Assembly: GCA_008933995.1 (NCBI GenBank)
Contig: WARS01000015.1
Span: 6,384,861-6,448,860, forward strand
DNA from: Datnioides undecimradiatus
Lineage: Eukaryota > Chordata > Actinopteri > Lobotiformes > Datnioididae
Direction: 5' to 3'
Length of the DNA stretch: 64,000 bases
Below the pieces are notes generated by a model, which was not told where the DNA came from, searched no databases, and saw only the letters and a program-made list of their open reading frames with translations. Positions 1 to 13,700 of this stretch are shown piece by piece. Numbering within the stretch: position 1 is the first letter of the stretch; each line of letters starts with the position of its first letter. The translations under genes and the position numbers were made by a program.

Positions 1-624
1 GCCAGCAATGTTTGAGCTAAAGTAGAACAGTCTAAAGCAAAACTCTGGTGTCACACTGAATATTTCTCTTTCACAAATCTTTCCCAGTTGCTCTGTCTGT
101 CTCACTTTCTGGTGCTCTCCCCTAATTAATGTCCTAACCAGTAGGGGAGGAAAAAGACACTGTGGAGAAACAGACTGTGTTTTTGTTGGTGTATGCGCAT
201 ATGTGTGTGTTATCTTAGCAAGCAGCCCCACTGTCAGCATGAGTGCAGCCGTATCTCAATTAGAGCTAACTTTGTGGGAAATGCATACACAGGCGCACGC
301 ATACACACCCACACACCCCGTGAATCACTTGTTTTCACGGTGTGAAAAAAATTGCGCACACACAAACACAAACACACAGTCAGGGCCATAGGCCATAATC
401 AACACTTTCATCTTTCCAGCTGCAGCTCTAAACATCTCTCTCTCCCTGTTTTTCTCTTCTTTTTTTTTTAAATGTTTTCTCTCATATACTCTGCACCTCC
501 TTTTTTCCCCCACTGTCCCCTGCTGGCATATATCCATCTGTATGAGTGAGTATGTCTGTGTGTGAGAGGGAGGAGCAGTGCGTATTCTTTTCACAGCTTT
601 GTTGGAGCACCATATAGAAAAAAA

Positions 625-1215
625 GCCCCAATTGTTTCTCTGTTCCCTTCCTCCCTCCTTTTGTATTTCATCCCTCCACCCCTCAGTTCTCTCCATTCTC
701 CAATTCTTTCTACATACTGCTGAGTTCTCTCGATGTGAGTTGCGTTCACATTCAGCACCCCCATTCTCCGTCTCTCTCTCTCTGGCTTCACTCTATGTGT
801 CTCCCCCTCTATCATTATCTCTGTTTCTGCTGTGCCATACTGCTTGGAATCTAACGTTATCATCATTTTCCTGCTCTCTTTTTCTCCTTCTCTCCCTCTC
901 TTTATGACTCCCTCTAATCCATTATCCCTCTCTAACGACTCTGTTGTGCTGCTGTGAAGTGGACCCAACTTTAGGACGCTCATCCCTCCTGACTGTGCCC
1001 CTCTATCTCTCCATCTATCCTCCCTCTTTTCTTCTTTCTGTCCCTCTAACAGTCTCTTTCTGGCTACAGAGATGTGCCACTGTGAAAAGAGACCGTCCCT
1101 CAGCAGTTCTATTAAATGTGCGTCTCTCTCCTGCTCTTTCTTCCACTTTGTGCTCCCTTGTTTCTGTCACAGTTGTGTCCTTTCCTGTCCTTCTTTCACA
1201 CTTCCCCTCCCTCTG
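625..1215. repeat. Long pyrimidine-rich low-complexity tract
   Basis: Over roughly 590 bases the + strand is dominated by C and T (many CTCTCT, CCTCCC and TTTCT runs), with interruptions. The predicted proteins here are Ser/Leu/Pro-rich low-complexity frames and are not genes. Confidence 0.85.
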
Positions 1216-1670
1216 TCCTGCACTTTCTTACTACACACATGTGATGGGGTCCAGCTGTTACTAGTTCAGCCACATCCTGCTCAAACCTACTTTCATCCCT
1301 TCTGCCCTCCATGCAGTCTGTCCATCCATCCCCACCATTAACCCAGTAACTAAGAACACCTCAGTACAATTTATGTTACTTGTACTTTTCTTGAGTACAT
1401 TAGATTTGGAAATATTGTACTGACAAAACATATAAAATTTGATTTATTGTTATGAACTGAATAACCCAACAGTATATTTTTAAAAAGTTGTACTTAGCTC
1501 TGTCTCTGCCATTTGCAACATTAAAATGCTGCTGACATGTTACAGCATTAGCTATAAGAATACAGTAATATCATATACTTGTCAAGGGCCTTTTTGCTTT
1601 CTGTGTTTTAGTTCTACAGGACTTTAGTAGTGACTGAGTACTTTAATACTTTGTTCTGCAGTTTGTGGCA

Positions 1671-1687
1671 TACACACACACACACGT

Positions 1688-1723
<36 letters not shown>
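1671..1723. repeat. (CA)n microsatellite, interrupted
   Basis: A CA-repeat tract with one interruption (GTACAT) early on and a long perfect run after it. It generates spurious His-Thr and Cys-Val open frames on the two strands. Confidence 0.97.
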
Positions 1724-1726
<3 letters not shown>

Positions 1727-4700
1727 TGTTTATTCTTATTTTTTTTGTAAAGCTCTATGCTGAAACTGTAGGCAAAAATAAGTCTTTGAGAGCAGTCAGA
1801 GTTGAACCAAAAACAGCACAGTTGCCAAAAGCTAAACACTGAGTAATAACCGAGGCCATGTGAGCATTTTCTGTGCGTTCCTCACTATGTGTGATGCTTT
1901 TCACATGGGACATCAAGTGATCCACTGTGAATATAAGCATTTTGATTGTAGCCTCTCTAATGGTCTGAATATTTCCCCCACCACTGGCTTCCTTCATCTT
2001 CAGTTCTCTTTAAATAACACGTTATGGCATGATGACACATGAAATACCCAAAATATCATGACAAAGTCTTGAATATTTTGTAACTAAAAAGATGGATCTC
2101 GAGTGCTTTAAAGTGTTTTTATGCTGATTAAAATAATAGAAAAGACAGTGGATCCAAAATGCATAAAAAGTGATATTGCAGAGGCACGTTAAGCAATTGG
2201 AAAATGGAAATGTACCTCCTGTCTGTGTTTTGATTATCTTCATAGTGCAACAGATTTGGCCTTCAACTTTAATTACCCTGTCTCTCTCTCTCTTGCTGTT
2301 GGAGCTGCAGCCACCAGCTAAAATATCTGTGTCATAATGCCCAGCATGCTTGGGTTATGCATGTCAGGGTGTAATGTATGTGTTGACTCTTGATGCTGTT
2401 AATGCTCTCTCTGACTTTACCCGCGCTCTCTCTCTATGTTAAATGTTTAATCACACTGGTTAAGTTGCATGAACAAAATGTCTCCTGCTGCTCAGTTAAT
2501 GTCACATTCAGCTGGAGACCGTAAACAGAGAGACCGAGACATACAATACACTTAACAGCCATCTCCGTCTCTGTTTTCCTGTGCAGATTGTAGCAATGCT
2601 TACTAAAGATTTGTACCTTGTATGAAATATATATCAGTTAAAGGAGCCCAGAAGCACTCTTAAATTGGTTGGTTCACTTCTTTTCCAGCCATAGTCTTTC
2701 ACCAGGGAATCAGTGAGGCAGTAGCTAGCAGGGACAGTAATGAGAAGGGCAGCTTAATTGTAATACAGGAATATTTATTTTGGGCTCTCTGTTGTTAACT
2801 GCCTCAGATAAACAGACCAAGTAAATTACGTTTATTTCCCAGTGAATGTGTTGTAAAGGTCAGGCGTTGAGCAGAATGCAAGTTGAATAAACAATAGATT
2901 TAATTGCGTCTTGATAGATGTTGTGCTCATAGTAACTTTTACTTCATGTATATATTGGTTAAGGGTATCTGATTGGTCTGGAAAGGAAAACAACAACAAC
3001 CTCAAAATATATTTAAAATTTCAAAATAATGGATAAGATGCTTGGTAATTGTAGTTCTACTGACTCGGGATCAATAAGACATGGAGAATGATGCAGCCTT
3101 CAAATAGCACTTGTCAAGAAGACAATAGAGAGGAAGACTAGATCTACTGGTTCCTCTTGTTCATCAACAAAAGGAACGGCAGCTAATGATGTCCTGATTT
3201 CCCTCAATAACCCTCAGTGAATCCAGATAATTGCAAGATTTATGTGATCATTTATGTTAACAAGGCACTCTACCAGTAGAGTAGAACCCCCCAGCAAATC
3301 TCCAAAACAGCACGGCCAGGTAGAAGAAGAAAGAGAAGATAGGGTCAGTCAAAAGAGATAAAACAGTGGGAGAGTGGAGTGCTGCACACCTTGTTAGACA
3401 CCTTGTTAGTGCTCAGTCAGTCATTATAGTGTCTGCTGAAGCAGGACTATATAATAATAGAGAAGGTTGGAAGGAAAGACAGTAGCTTAACTTGTCACAG
3501 TGGCCAAACTAATGTGGTAGCTGGTGCTATGACTGGTAATAAATACACTACAAGCTAAAGAGAGGACAAAGGGGGCAATGAGGTTGATACGGAGTACTGG
3601 AAACAATGTTGTGGGCAAGAAACCAGATCACATAATAACATACTGCTATGACTCATTGTATCACTCTTGTGGAGTACGGATAGGTCATACAGACAGTTTA
3701 AAGCCACAACTAGTGATTAAAATGGACATAAAGAATACCTTCACTTGTTTGCTGTGTGAAAAGAATGTGATCAGATAGCTGGAGCCTGTGGTGGATTCTT
3801 ACAGTCATCAAATGTGCCCTTATCGTCAATGAGATGAAGTGGGTATCTATAAATGCAAATACAATTAGCCTCATTTGGATAATGTGCAGAACTCTGTGCA
3901 TTGTGCTACATATATCACCTGCTTGACATCTGTGTTGTAACAGAAATTAGTTGTTGGAACATGTATTTATTGCACACATCTGTCAGTTTAAGCAGCTTTA
4001 TCAGTGTCACTTTGCAGAGCGAAGATGAGCATCTGGCTCCTATATTAGTTACATCAGTGTTGTCAAGTTTTATTTTTCTTGAGAAAAACACTTAAGAAGT
4101 TTTTCATGTTTTTTTTTCATTGCTGTGGTTACTCTAATGTAGCTAATCTTCACAACAGCTTGGAACAACTGGCGTGGACTTTGCCTGGATTCTTGTTCAT
4201 TTCACTTCCCGTTTTATGTTGTACTTCATACATTCTAGTCTGTTTTAACCCCTGTCCTGTTATTTTTTTCCTGGGGGTTTTTTTGTTCCATGTTTTTTTT
4301 TCCTGCCACTTTTCCTGCCTTGTTTGCCCTGTCTTTTACTGATTTTTGTGTTTGTTTGTTGTATCTTGACTTTTTGATTTGAGTCACTTTTTTAGTTCTA
4401 GCCATCACACATCCAGCTTTTCACCCACATCTGAGTGTGCCCATTCAGAGCAAGTGCAACTACATATAACATCCAGTGAGGCTAACATCTCATACATTTT
4501 AGAATAATCTGATCCTTTGGATGGGGCTTATAATTAAGCTTTTACTAGTTGCTGTAAACGCACATATGGAATCAAAAACCACTCAAAGTTTCCTTACAGC
4601 ACTTTTATGTCTTTAATTGTTGAATATTTCCACATTATTATCCAGTCAACATATCTGTATACAAGAAGACCTCACCTGAAATGATAGACTTTTGTATTTC

Positions 4701-6795
4701 ACCTATCCTCTATAACTGTGGGAGTCTGGATGTTTTTTTTCCTCCTTACAATTAAAGAGAAGCATTAAATGATAATATCTAAAGATAATCAAATTCAAAG
4801 AGCATTTTGCGATAAGCTAACTAATGTTGATGGATTAGTAATACTTTGTGTTCAGATGACACTAGAACTGCTGCTTGAGTAGACAAAGTTTATAATTACA
4901 ACAATTAAGTCTTGTCCATGACTGTTGTGTTGTTTGCTCTTATTACAGCAATGACTACCTGAACTGTAAGATAACAAACAGCTTTACATTAACATTTTGC
5001 CTGAAGGGCTAAATGAAACAAATTTCAAACTGAGCAGGAAATGATGAAATATAAGGAGTACAATGTTCTTTTTTTAACTAGTTGAATTAAAGGGCCACTC
5101 ACCTTTGTGTTACAGGCATAGAACAGTAGATGGATTATGTGTAGCCGTGTGTGTGATTTTCTGTGTCATGTGAGATACTAACAATGTGCGGCACCATGCG
5201 TGCAACACAGTGTGTGCGTCCACGCACAGCAGTAAGTTTCATTTGTCTGTGGGGAAACATCAGTTTTCATTGGACATGTGACGTCTGCAGAGGTGAGAAG
5301 GGAGGCCAAGGGGATGGCAAATTGCATGTTATTGGTCTCCAGTAAAAAAAAAAGAAAAGAATGACAGGAACTGAGAGGAAAATCATGTTAAGAGGTGGCG
5401 ATTTTTTTTTAACTATGAGAACAGAGAGCAACACATAGAGAGCACTTGTTAAAACTATTCTCCGAGGTCTTGCAGAGTTACATTCTTTTTCACATTACCT
5501 GCCTGTTCTCAAGAGATGAGGACCACTTCACAGCCTAATCAAATGTGGCAAAATGCAATGATGCTCTCCAGCTTATGGAAAAAAAAGAAATTAGACTCAC
5601 TTTTAGCCAACCAGAGTATTAATTGCTGCACAATATTTTTAACTGTGAGTTTTTATAGTCAAAATAGTTGTGAACTCTGCGCTCATGAGTCATATCTGTA
5701 TAGGGAAAACTACTTGGTGTAACTAATGGCAGTGAAATAGAAACAAAACAGGTGTTGGGAAGGCATGGTGAGGACAAGGAGACAGGGAACAAGGGGAGCA
5801 AAAAAAAAGAAAGAAGGAAACTTTGTGGGAGCTGAGTTTGTGGGGATGAGGTGTCAAGAAACCTGGTGAGAGACCTGCTGTCATCCATCACCTCTGTCCT
5901 TGGAGTGCTGTTTTGGAGACACAGGTGGGGAAGTGAAACAGCTTTGTAGCCAGTACAAAAGACAAGGATCAGTGGCATTTCTACACCGATGCGCTGTGTG
6001 TTTTTATGTGCATCACATGCACAGATATTGCTTTCACTGCTTATTTTGAATTTGTTATTTTGCAAACAAAAACAAGATATGCAAACAAAACAAAACTATT
6101 GGCTCAAAACTTTGGGCCATAATTCTACTAGTGGTCAAAAAAATCCACAGGACTCACAAAACTCATGACTCTTATCATATTATCACATCACACATATGAT
6201 TTCTGTCCATTGTGTCTCTATTATTTATCTCCTATGTATGTTTTTTTGTTTAAGAGAGAATCAGGTCAAAAACTACATATTTTTGTTTGCAAGACCTGAA
6301 AACTAACATACCAAAACTAAAAGGCAAACAAGGCAGATGGCACTATATACAGCATGCTGACCTAATGATCAATTAAAAGGGAAACTCAGAAGTTGCAGAT
6401 CTGTCTGTATTTCCACAGTGAACATGAACTTGCTGCCCTTGAGAAAAGCGGAGAGGAAGGGATGCTGGAGAGGAGTGACAGGAGGGGGTTGTGTAGGTTT
6501 ATAGGTGTGAAATATCAAAAATGACAGTGTTAAAATTGAATATGAGCAACTCAAACACAATCACTATCAAGTGAAAGAACTTACAGTCCACACACACATT
6601 TCACAGACTCAAGTGTGTGCATAGAAAGACACGCGCACAGATTGCCCTAGTCAAGGGAAAATTGCTGAGAGAGCCATCTGTCAGAAGTTGCACTCAGAGA
6701 GGCAGCCACGATCTTAGTGGTTTGATAGAACAAGACACAGTTTGCATGGAGTCACCTTTAATGAGACCACAGTACTGTAGCTGCTAGCTGAATTC

Positions 6796-6814
6796 GTGTG
6801 TGTGTGTGTGTGTG
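6796..6814. repeat. (GT)n short microsatellite
   Basis: A perfect GT run of about nine units, followed about 12 bases later by a short ACACACAC run that could pair with it as a weak hairpin. Confidence 0.9.
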
Positions 6815-9800
6815 GTGGATACACACACCAGCGCCATTGTGTGTTTCTGGATGAGAAAAGGAAAGAGGGATTGTATGCTGCATGTGTGAGGTTTTTTTTT
6901 TTTTAATTAGGAAAATTCATAGTTAAGGCAGGTTTCAAACCCCCAATAGAGTTTGTGTTAGAGGCTTTTTTTTTTTGTTTGTTTGTTTTTGATGTGCATT
7001 CATCATCAGTTAGATGGGGAAAAAAGTCTGTGAACGCACGGTTTACAGAACGGGCTGCATCTAAAAATCCACAGCATAGTTTCCTGTGCATGTTTACTGT
7101 TTTCCTACAAAGACGACGAGGGTGAGATATTAATAAATAGCTTCATCCATCACCCAGTTTAACACAACCTCCAGATATTATGGATCGGCTGTACACTAGT
7201 GTGTGAAATTTTCTCTTTCTACCAAAAAAGTCCTTACTTTTGCCCTTTAGGAATAAGCGCACACGTATACAAAGGTGCCAAATACACATGGACACGGACA
7301 CGTCCACGCGGGTTGTTGTAACCCTTATACCATACACAGATTGTATTGATCCATATATAGGAGGCGAGCAGGGAAAGTCAGCCTGTAAATAAGCTCAAAG
7401 AAATTTCTGCTGACTCCATCATTTTTGTGTTCCTTTCAACTGTGAAAAGGAGGCAAAAGTGCTGATGAGGCTTGAAGAAAGGAGGAGAGAAGAGGAAAAA
7501 TGAGTGTTTCTGTAATAAGTCCAATGTCAAGCAATTTCTGCATATGGTTCACACACACGCTCACACATACACATACACACATTCATAGCAGTACTTTTCC
7601 CCAGCTATTCTGGGAAGGCGCTAGGAAGTTACCACGCTAAGCCATACACACATACATGCATGCAGACACACACACAGACAGACTAAGGCCAGGGGTTTAT
7701 CACCGGTCTCCACACTTGGCCCAGCGCAGTCTGGAACTTCACTGGCTGCTCTAACTTCATTCATTCCAAGGAATAAGAAAAAGCTCTCCAAGGCCAAAAA
7801 GCAGCCAGTTTTAATGAGTGTTTACAAGCGATGATGCAGCAAGTTGATCAGAGTGTCTCTGAAGGGCAGACACACAAACACACAAGTAAGTGTGTGTGAG
7901 TGTGCTTAATTTTGGGATAATTTTGCCAAATGATATATTTAGTCAGTTTGCCCTGAAATTGTTGAAATGACTGTTCCTGTGGCTGTTTGTAAGCCAGTTT
8001 GATTTGCTTCAAGCTGAACACACAAAACTCAAAATCCAAAAGGACTTGGTGTCTATTATGTAACTACTTAGTGATTGCACAGAGGCTATGACCAGCACAA
8101 TTTGGTGATGTTTACCTTAAGGACAACCTCTTATGTACTTGCTGGAAAACTAGCATGGAGGAACATGCTTAGTCAAAAGTTCTTGGATAAAAAGACGATT
8201 ATTCACATATATGGTGTAAGTTTCTGTTAATTAAATCCTATTCAGTGTAGTTGTCTGCTTTGGCATTGAATAGAATCAAAACTGATTTGGTTGAAGAGTA
8301 ACTATGCTGAGCCAAATTGAGTCAAACCTGATGCACATTTTAGTTGCTCCTCTTTAAAAAAGAATGATAGGCATGTTTTGGCCACACATAAAGCTTTCTT
8401 GCTATTAACAAATTATCTGTGACGGGCCATTATAGGCCCACAGCATGGCACCTGGCCAACCAGAACAAAACATAATTAACTTATAATTGCCAATAAGCCA
8501 TTTCTCTCGGGCTACATGTTTGGCCATAACACCACACACGTGGCAGCCAACTGCCAGCACAAGACACTGCAGCATCTCACAATATTAGACCACCATTCAC
8601 CATACCTGTTCACATCTTGCATTTTTCCAGTACTTAGACCAGAATTATACACATCACTTCATTTCCCAGAATAATGAGATTCTGAGAATTTAGCCATTTT
8701 TCCTTTTTCTGCCATTTTGTCCAACTGTTACCATGCCAGGCAAATGCAATACAAAAGGCTTTTTATTTCCTTTGTGTTAACATTATTCATGTTATATGTG
8801 CAGCCAGAAATGGACAGAGATTATCCTTTCAGTAATAATTCTGAATACTTCATCAAAAAGAGAAACTTTATTGTCCTCCTCTCCTGCAAAAGGAGACACT
8901 AGCTTGTGAAGTTTGTGTTTCTGAATGGAGTTGAGTTAGAAATATGGGAAAGGTTTGTGTGCCCATCCACGTTGTGCTGAGAAGATGAGTAAGCGTGGTT
9001 GTTTGGGTACAGTAGGCTACTGTCTGTGCACCAGTGACTTTCCCGATGTAGCTCTTTTCCAAAATAACATCATTACAAGCAAGATTTCAAAACCAACAAG
9101 AGGAGGTGAGGGAGAGAGAGACGGCAAAAGAGAGAGGGACACCCAGAGCAAACTGCCGGAAAAATCGATTTAGGAAGTTGCCTTTTCCAATTAATTTCAA
9201 TTCTCGGTAAAGGGCCATCAAAACACTCTCTGCTCTCCTTTTTGTCCCGATGTAAAACATGAACTGTACTATCTTCCATAGGGACAACGAGGGTGAAATG
9301 AAATAATGTAAAGTGTTATCTGTTTCCCTCAATACACGCACACACGCACGATATGTGGACGTAAGCATAAAGAGTCTCTCTCTATTTTGCACACACGCAG
9401 ACATAGCTGATATCTGCATGGTGAGCACGCTCTGAAGCGCAGCTAAGTGGGGAATAATTTGCATTTCAATCTTTTAATTTGCTCCCTTTATGTGAAATTG
9501 AGCCGACTTCCACGAGCTAACCGCAGTGAGTACAGAACCCCATTTCAACGTCTCCCCTTAGGGTGATTCTGTACAATTTGAATATCCTTTTTTTTTTTTT
9601 TCCCCACAGTTGAACTTATATTGAAACTCATATTCCTATTACACACATTGAACTCTTGTGGGTTTTCAACATAAGCCATGTTCTGAACATGTCAACTCTG
9701 CAAAGATGGAGTTACAGACATATTGCACACAAAACCCAGAATGGATCTTCTTTTTTGCTCTTTTATGTATAAAAGTTGAAATGCCAAACGGAGACAAGGC

Positions 9801-10721
9801 AGAAATCCTCAGAACTGACGGCAGCATTTTGTGCACCTCTCCAGTGCGTCTAAAAAGTGCCATTTGTCAAAAAATGGTCTGTCGTGGCCCGCTATAAATC
9901 CTTCAAAGGAAGAGGTAACATTTCGCCCAAAAGCCAGCAAAAAATATATATAAAACAAAGTGTGTTCAGATTTTCATTGTAACTTGTAATTAAAAGAAAG
10001 TTTTCATCAAATGTATTAAATATGAACTTAGTTCTGGACTGAAACAATCAGCATTTAATTTAGATTTTTTTTTTTCCCCAAATTTAATTGGCAAAAAGTC
10101 ACAATGGAGTAGAACTTTTCTAACTTTTACAATTACTGTTATCTTTTTTCTCATACAGTTAGAATTAGTCAGTCTGTGTGTGTATGATGGGACTGCTTTG
10201 TTAGATAGTAATAGGTTTGACTCAATTCTGTTGCCTTTTTTCATTTCAAACTTGCCGATTCATCTGTTTTGATTACTTTGCCGATGCTCAACACCATGTA
10301 GTAAACAGATTATCAGGATCTTAACTGGGGGTTGTTGTTTTTTTTCCAATATTTCTGAATCCAGAGCAAGTGGATCTCTAACCATTGACATTTCTTCATG
10401 CTTTTGCTTTTTTTGTTGTTTTTTTACTTGAATAAAAAAAAAAATCACATTTTAAGATTAGTGGAAGATTCAGTCACTTGGAAAGATGTTGTTCGCTGAC
10501 ACATGCCAGCCTGATGGTGTGCAGAGACATTCAGTTTGTTTTCAGTGCGTTCGGTTTGGGGATTTTTTTCGGCGAATTACTTTTGCAGAAAGGGGGGCGA
10601 GGGAGCAGGTGACTGACAGACTGAACAAGTGTTCTTTGAAAAGTAAAACATCTGTGTCCTGCAGTAATGATGTTGCATGTTTACCCAGCATACAACTAGA
10701 TCAAACACTTGGATATCGCCC

Positions 10722-10752
10722 CCTCTCTCTCTCTCTTTCTCTCTCACTCACA

Positions 10753-10784
<32 letters not shown>

Positions 10785-10789
10785 CACAG
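10722..10789. repeat. Compound (CT)n-(CA)n microsatellite
   Basis: A CT-repeat tract passes directly into an interrupted CA-repeat tract on the + strand. Confidence 0.95.
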
Positions 10790-13700
10790 AGGCCTTATTT
10801 AATCCATTTAGATGATCTTTGGTTTGGTCTCCTCCTCCTGGCTGTTTCTCTCTGACCTTCTTCCTCTCCCGCTCTCAAATTGGCTCTCACTTTTCTTTGA
10901 TCTCCTCCTGTTTTCAATTCCAAAGGTACTTTATATGCAAAGATACTGAAAACAAAATTAAAATAATTATTAAAATTAAAGGTCTCTCACCATCGGTAGT
11001 AGGCACCTGCTTTTTTGTATTATATTGACATGTTGATTATCTATTCTGATTATCTGTTGCCTGAATGCTGTGCAAACAGCATCCAAGCCTGTTTGCATCC
11101 TTGTGAGACCAGAAAAACACACATTTATAGCCACCTTTGACTGTGAATGAACATGTTTATGCAGATACAACATGTGGTTGCACAGTATGTTACCGTGTTA
11201 GTGTGCTGCTGTAGACGGGTGCCTGCATGTAGCACATGTCAGTACCAGCAGGGTCCAGAGCAATTTGTCAACATCAGAGGTGAATCATTGCCAATATAAA
11301 ATATTAATATACCATTCATGCATATTAATAACTTTATTGAGGCAATTACTATAATACCAACACTTCTCAAGCACACGTTACTCGTAGTATTAAAGGGCAA
11401 TAAATTATACACTAAATAATATGGATTTATTCTCTTTATGTGAGTTTTATGTGCATACACAGAAATTAAACTGCTCGCCTCTGAGCAGTGCATCAAGCTC
11501 TACTCTGCTCAGGGACCACACATGAGAATTAGCCACAGTATTAGCTGGTGCAATATACCGCATATATTGCACATTGTCCCTGTCTAATAACGGAATGAAA
11601 TAAATATGTAAATGATACCTATTTGTTGTATTTTTTATGGGCCTTGTGTGCACGCACGAGAAATTCAAGAGCTGCTTACAGCTGAAATATCAACATCTAA
11701 CAGTGAAAAATAAATAAATCCTGTGGCAAGTTGATATGAATTTGGTTGCCAAGTCGCTGATTGCAATTTGTATTTGTTATGCAAAGTGTAATCAAGACCT
11801 CTCCTGTCACAATTAAAATTTTGGATGACATTCATACAACAGTCAGTTTTATTTTATTAAAAGTCCTCTTGATGTTGGAATGTTCAATATATTTATTCAG
11901 AAACTACATCAGCTGAAGACTTACTTTCATATCAGCATAATAAACTCCCATCACCTCTCTGAGTTGGTAGAATACATATAATCTAGTATATAATTAGATG
12001 TCTAATGAATATTAAATGTGGAAATATGTAAACAAAAAAGAAATAAGGTACTGTGAACACAGCTATTACTTTGCCATTACTTTTCCTCATCGCCCTTTTG
12101 GCCTCCCACATCTCTACTTAATCCCAGCCATCTCCCCAACACGAATCTTGCATATGTTGTCTGTTTACTATCCCGCTATTTGTTAAATACTTGAATTCCA
12201 TCATGTTGTGATGTGTAAAGTTCTTATAGGAAGTCAGACTGCATGCTGGGAAGGGAGATACCATTAGACACATCTTAGAATCGTAAACTTCATGCATCTT
12301 AGCACAAATCCAACAACATTACTGGCCTGCTGGATCCTTAAAATGGCCCCCGATAGCTTGAAAAAATTGCTAACCACATGGAAAATCCCTCTTCACTCTG
12401 GCTGATAGCCAGGGGTATTAGAGGTGGCACATGTACAATGGAGAGATTGAAGAGCAGAAGGCAGGAGAGGTGCTGGAGGAGGGATACATGCTTTCTGTCA
12501 TCTTCCTCGTCCCTTTTCCTATTCTCTCCACATCTTTGCCCTGGTCTCAGCATGGTAATATGTCTTTCCCAAGTTGTTTATAATCACTTGGACACCATAG
12601 GTCCAGAGTGATTGAGGTGCTAAAAAAATAAATAGATGGTGAAAAAAATAAATAAATAATGATTCCTGCAAGTCATCAGACAGCAGAGGCGTATAATCTG
12701 AGGCAGTGGAGGTGCCTGCTCAGTGGTGAGATTTGAAGGTTTACAAGAAAGTCTCATACATATAAAACCCTCCTGGATGTGCCCACCGCTCGGCTGGTTT
12801 CAAAGCTGCACTCATCTGGAGCTACCTTTAACTGCAGCATGTCAACAAGGATGGTGGGGGAAAGGGGAGGAGCAGAGGAGGGGGGAATTGAGAGGTGCAG
12901 GGAGAAGAAGTGAGAGAGCGAGTCAGGCTCGGTGAATGTGTTTGATGCAGATGAGTTGGCTTATAGAATAATTTTATGCGCCAAACCTGCAGGAAACAAC
13001 AGCTCCTGTATCAGACTAATTTTTCATCCCTGTTTCCGGCTGTCCGTGTTTATTTTCCTCAAAACAAATGAACAACTCGGTGTTGACATATGTTTTGGTG
13101 GTTTTCGCAAGTGCGTGTGTGCCTGTTTAGTTTGGCTTTGATTTTGTTTGCCTCGTGAAGCTTCTGATTTTGTTGTCTCAAATAAAAAGAAATCAATAGC
13201 GACAAAGTACAGCCTATATTTGACTAACCGAAGTTCTGTCATCTTCAGATTATTCTGGCTGCCCCAAAATGTTTTTGTAACAGTCGAGGCTGTTTGAGAT
13301 TCTATGGCACCCTGACTCCGACAAAATAAAACTCATTGGTATTCATGCAGTAATACCGTAATCGTAATGACTTTCAATTTCTATTTATTTTGGAACCTGG
13401 GCTTGAATGAGTTTAGAAACCTGGTTATCACTAACTGTCATATAATCAGCACCATGCATAAACTCTTCATCATAATCAAGCATGTTATGTTGCCTGGAGA
13501 TGCTGGAAAGTGTTAATTACATTACACTCAAAATTGCAGATATTGGAGATTGTGGCATTTGCCAAAGCACAGATAAAACGCATCGTTTTGATTTAGATTT
13601 GAAAGGACATGTTTTCCCAGATTCTTTTTTTTTTTTTTAGGCAAAGTGGCAAAGACTGGAGAATGACTGTGGCACACACAGTTTTCACGTGTGCCTTTAG

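Noticed and set aside
5619..6065. Open frame of 148 codons on the - strand
   Set aside because: It is low-complexity over GA-rich DNA, has no recognisable motif and no splice or codon evidence, and is in an intron of grid2.
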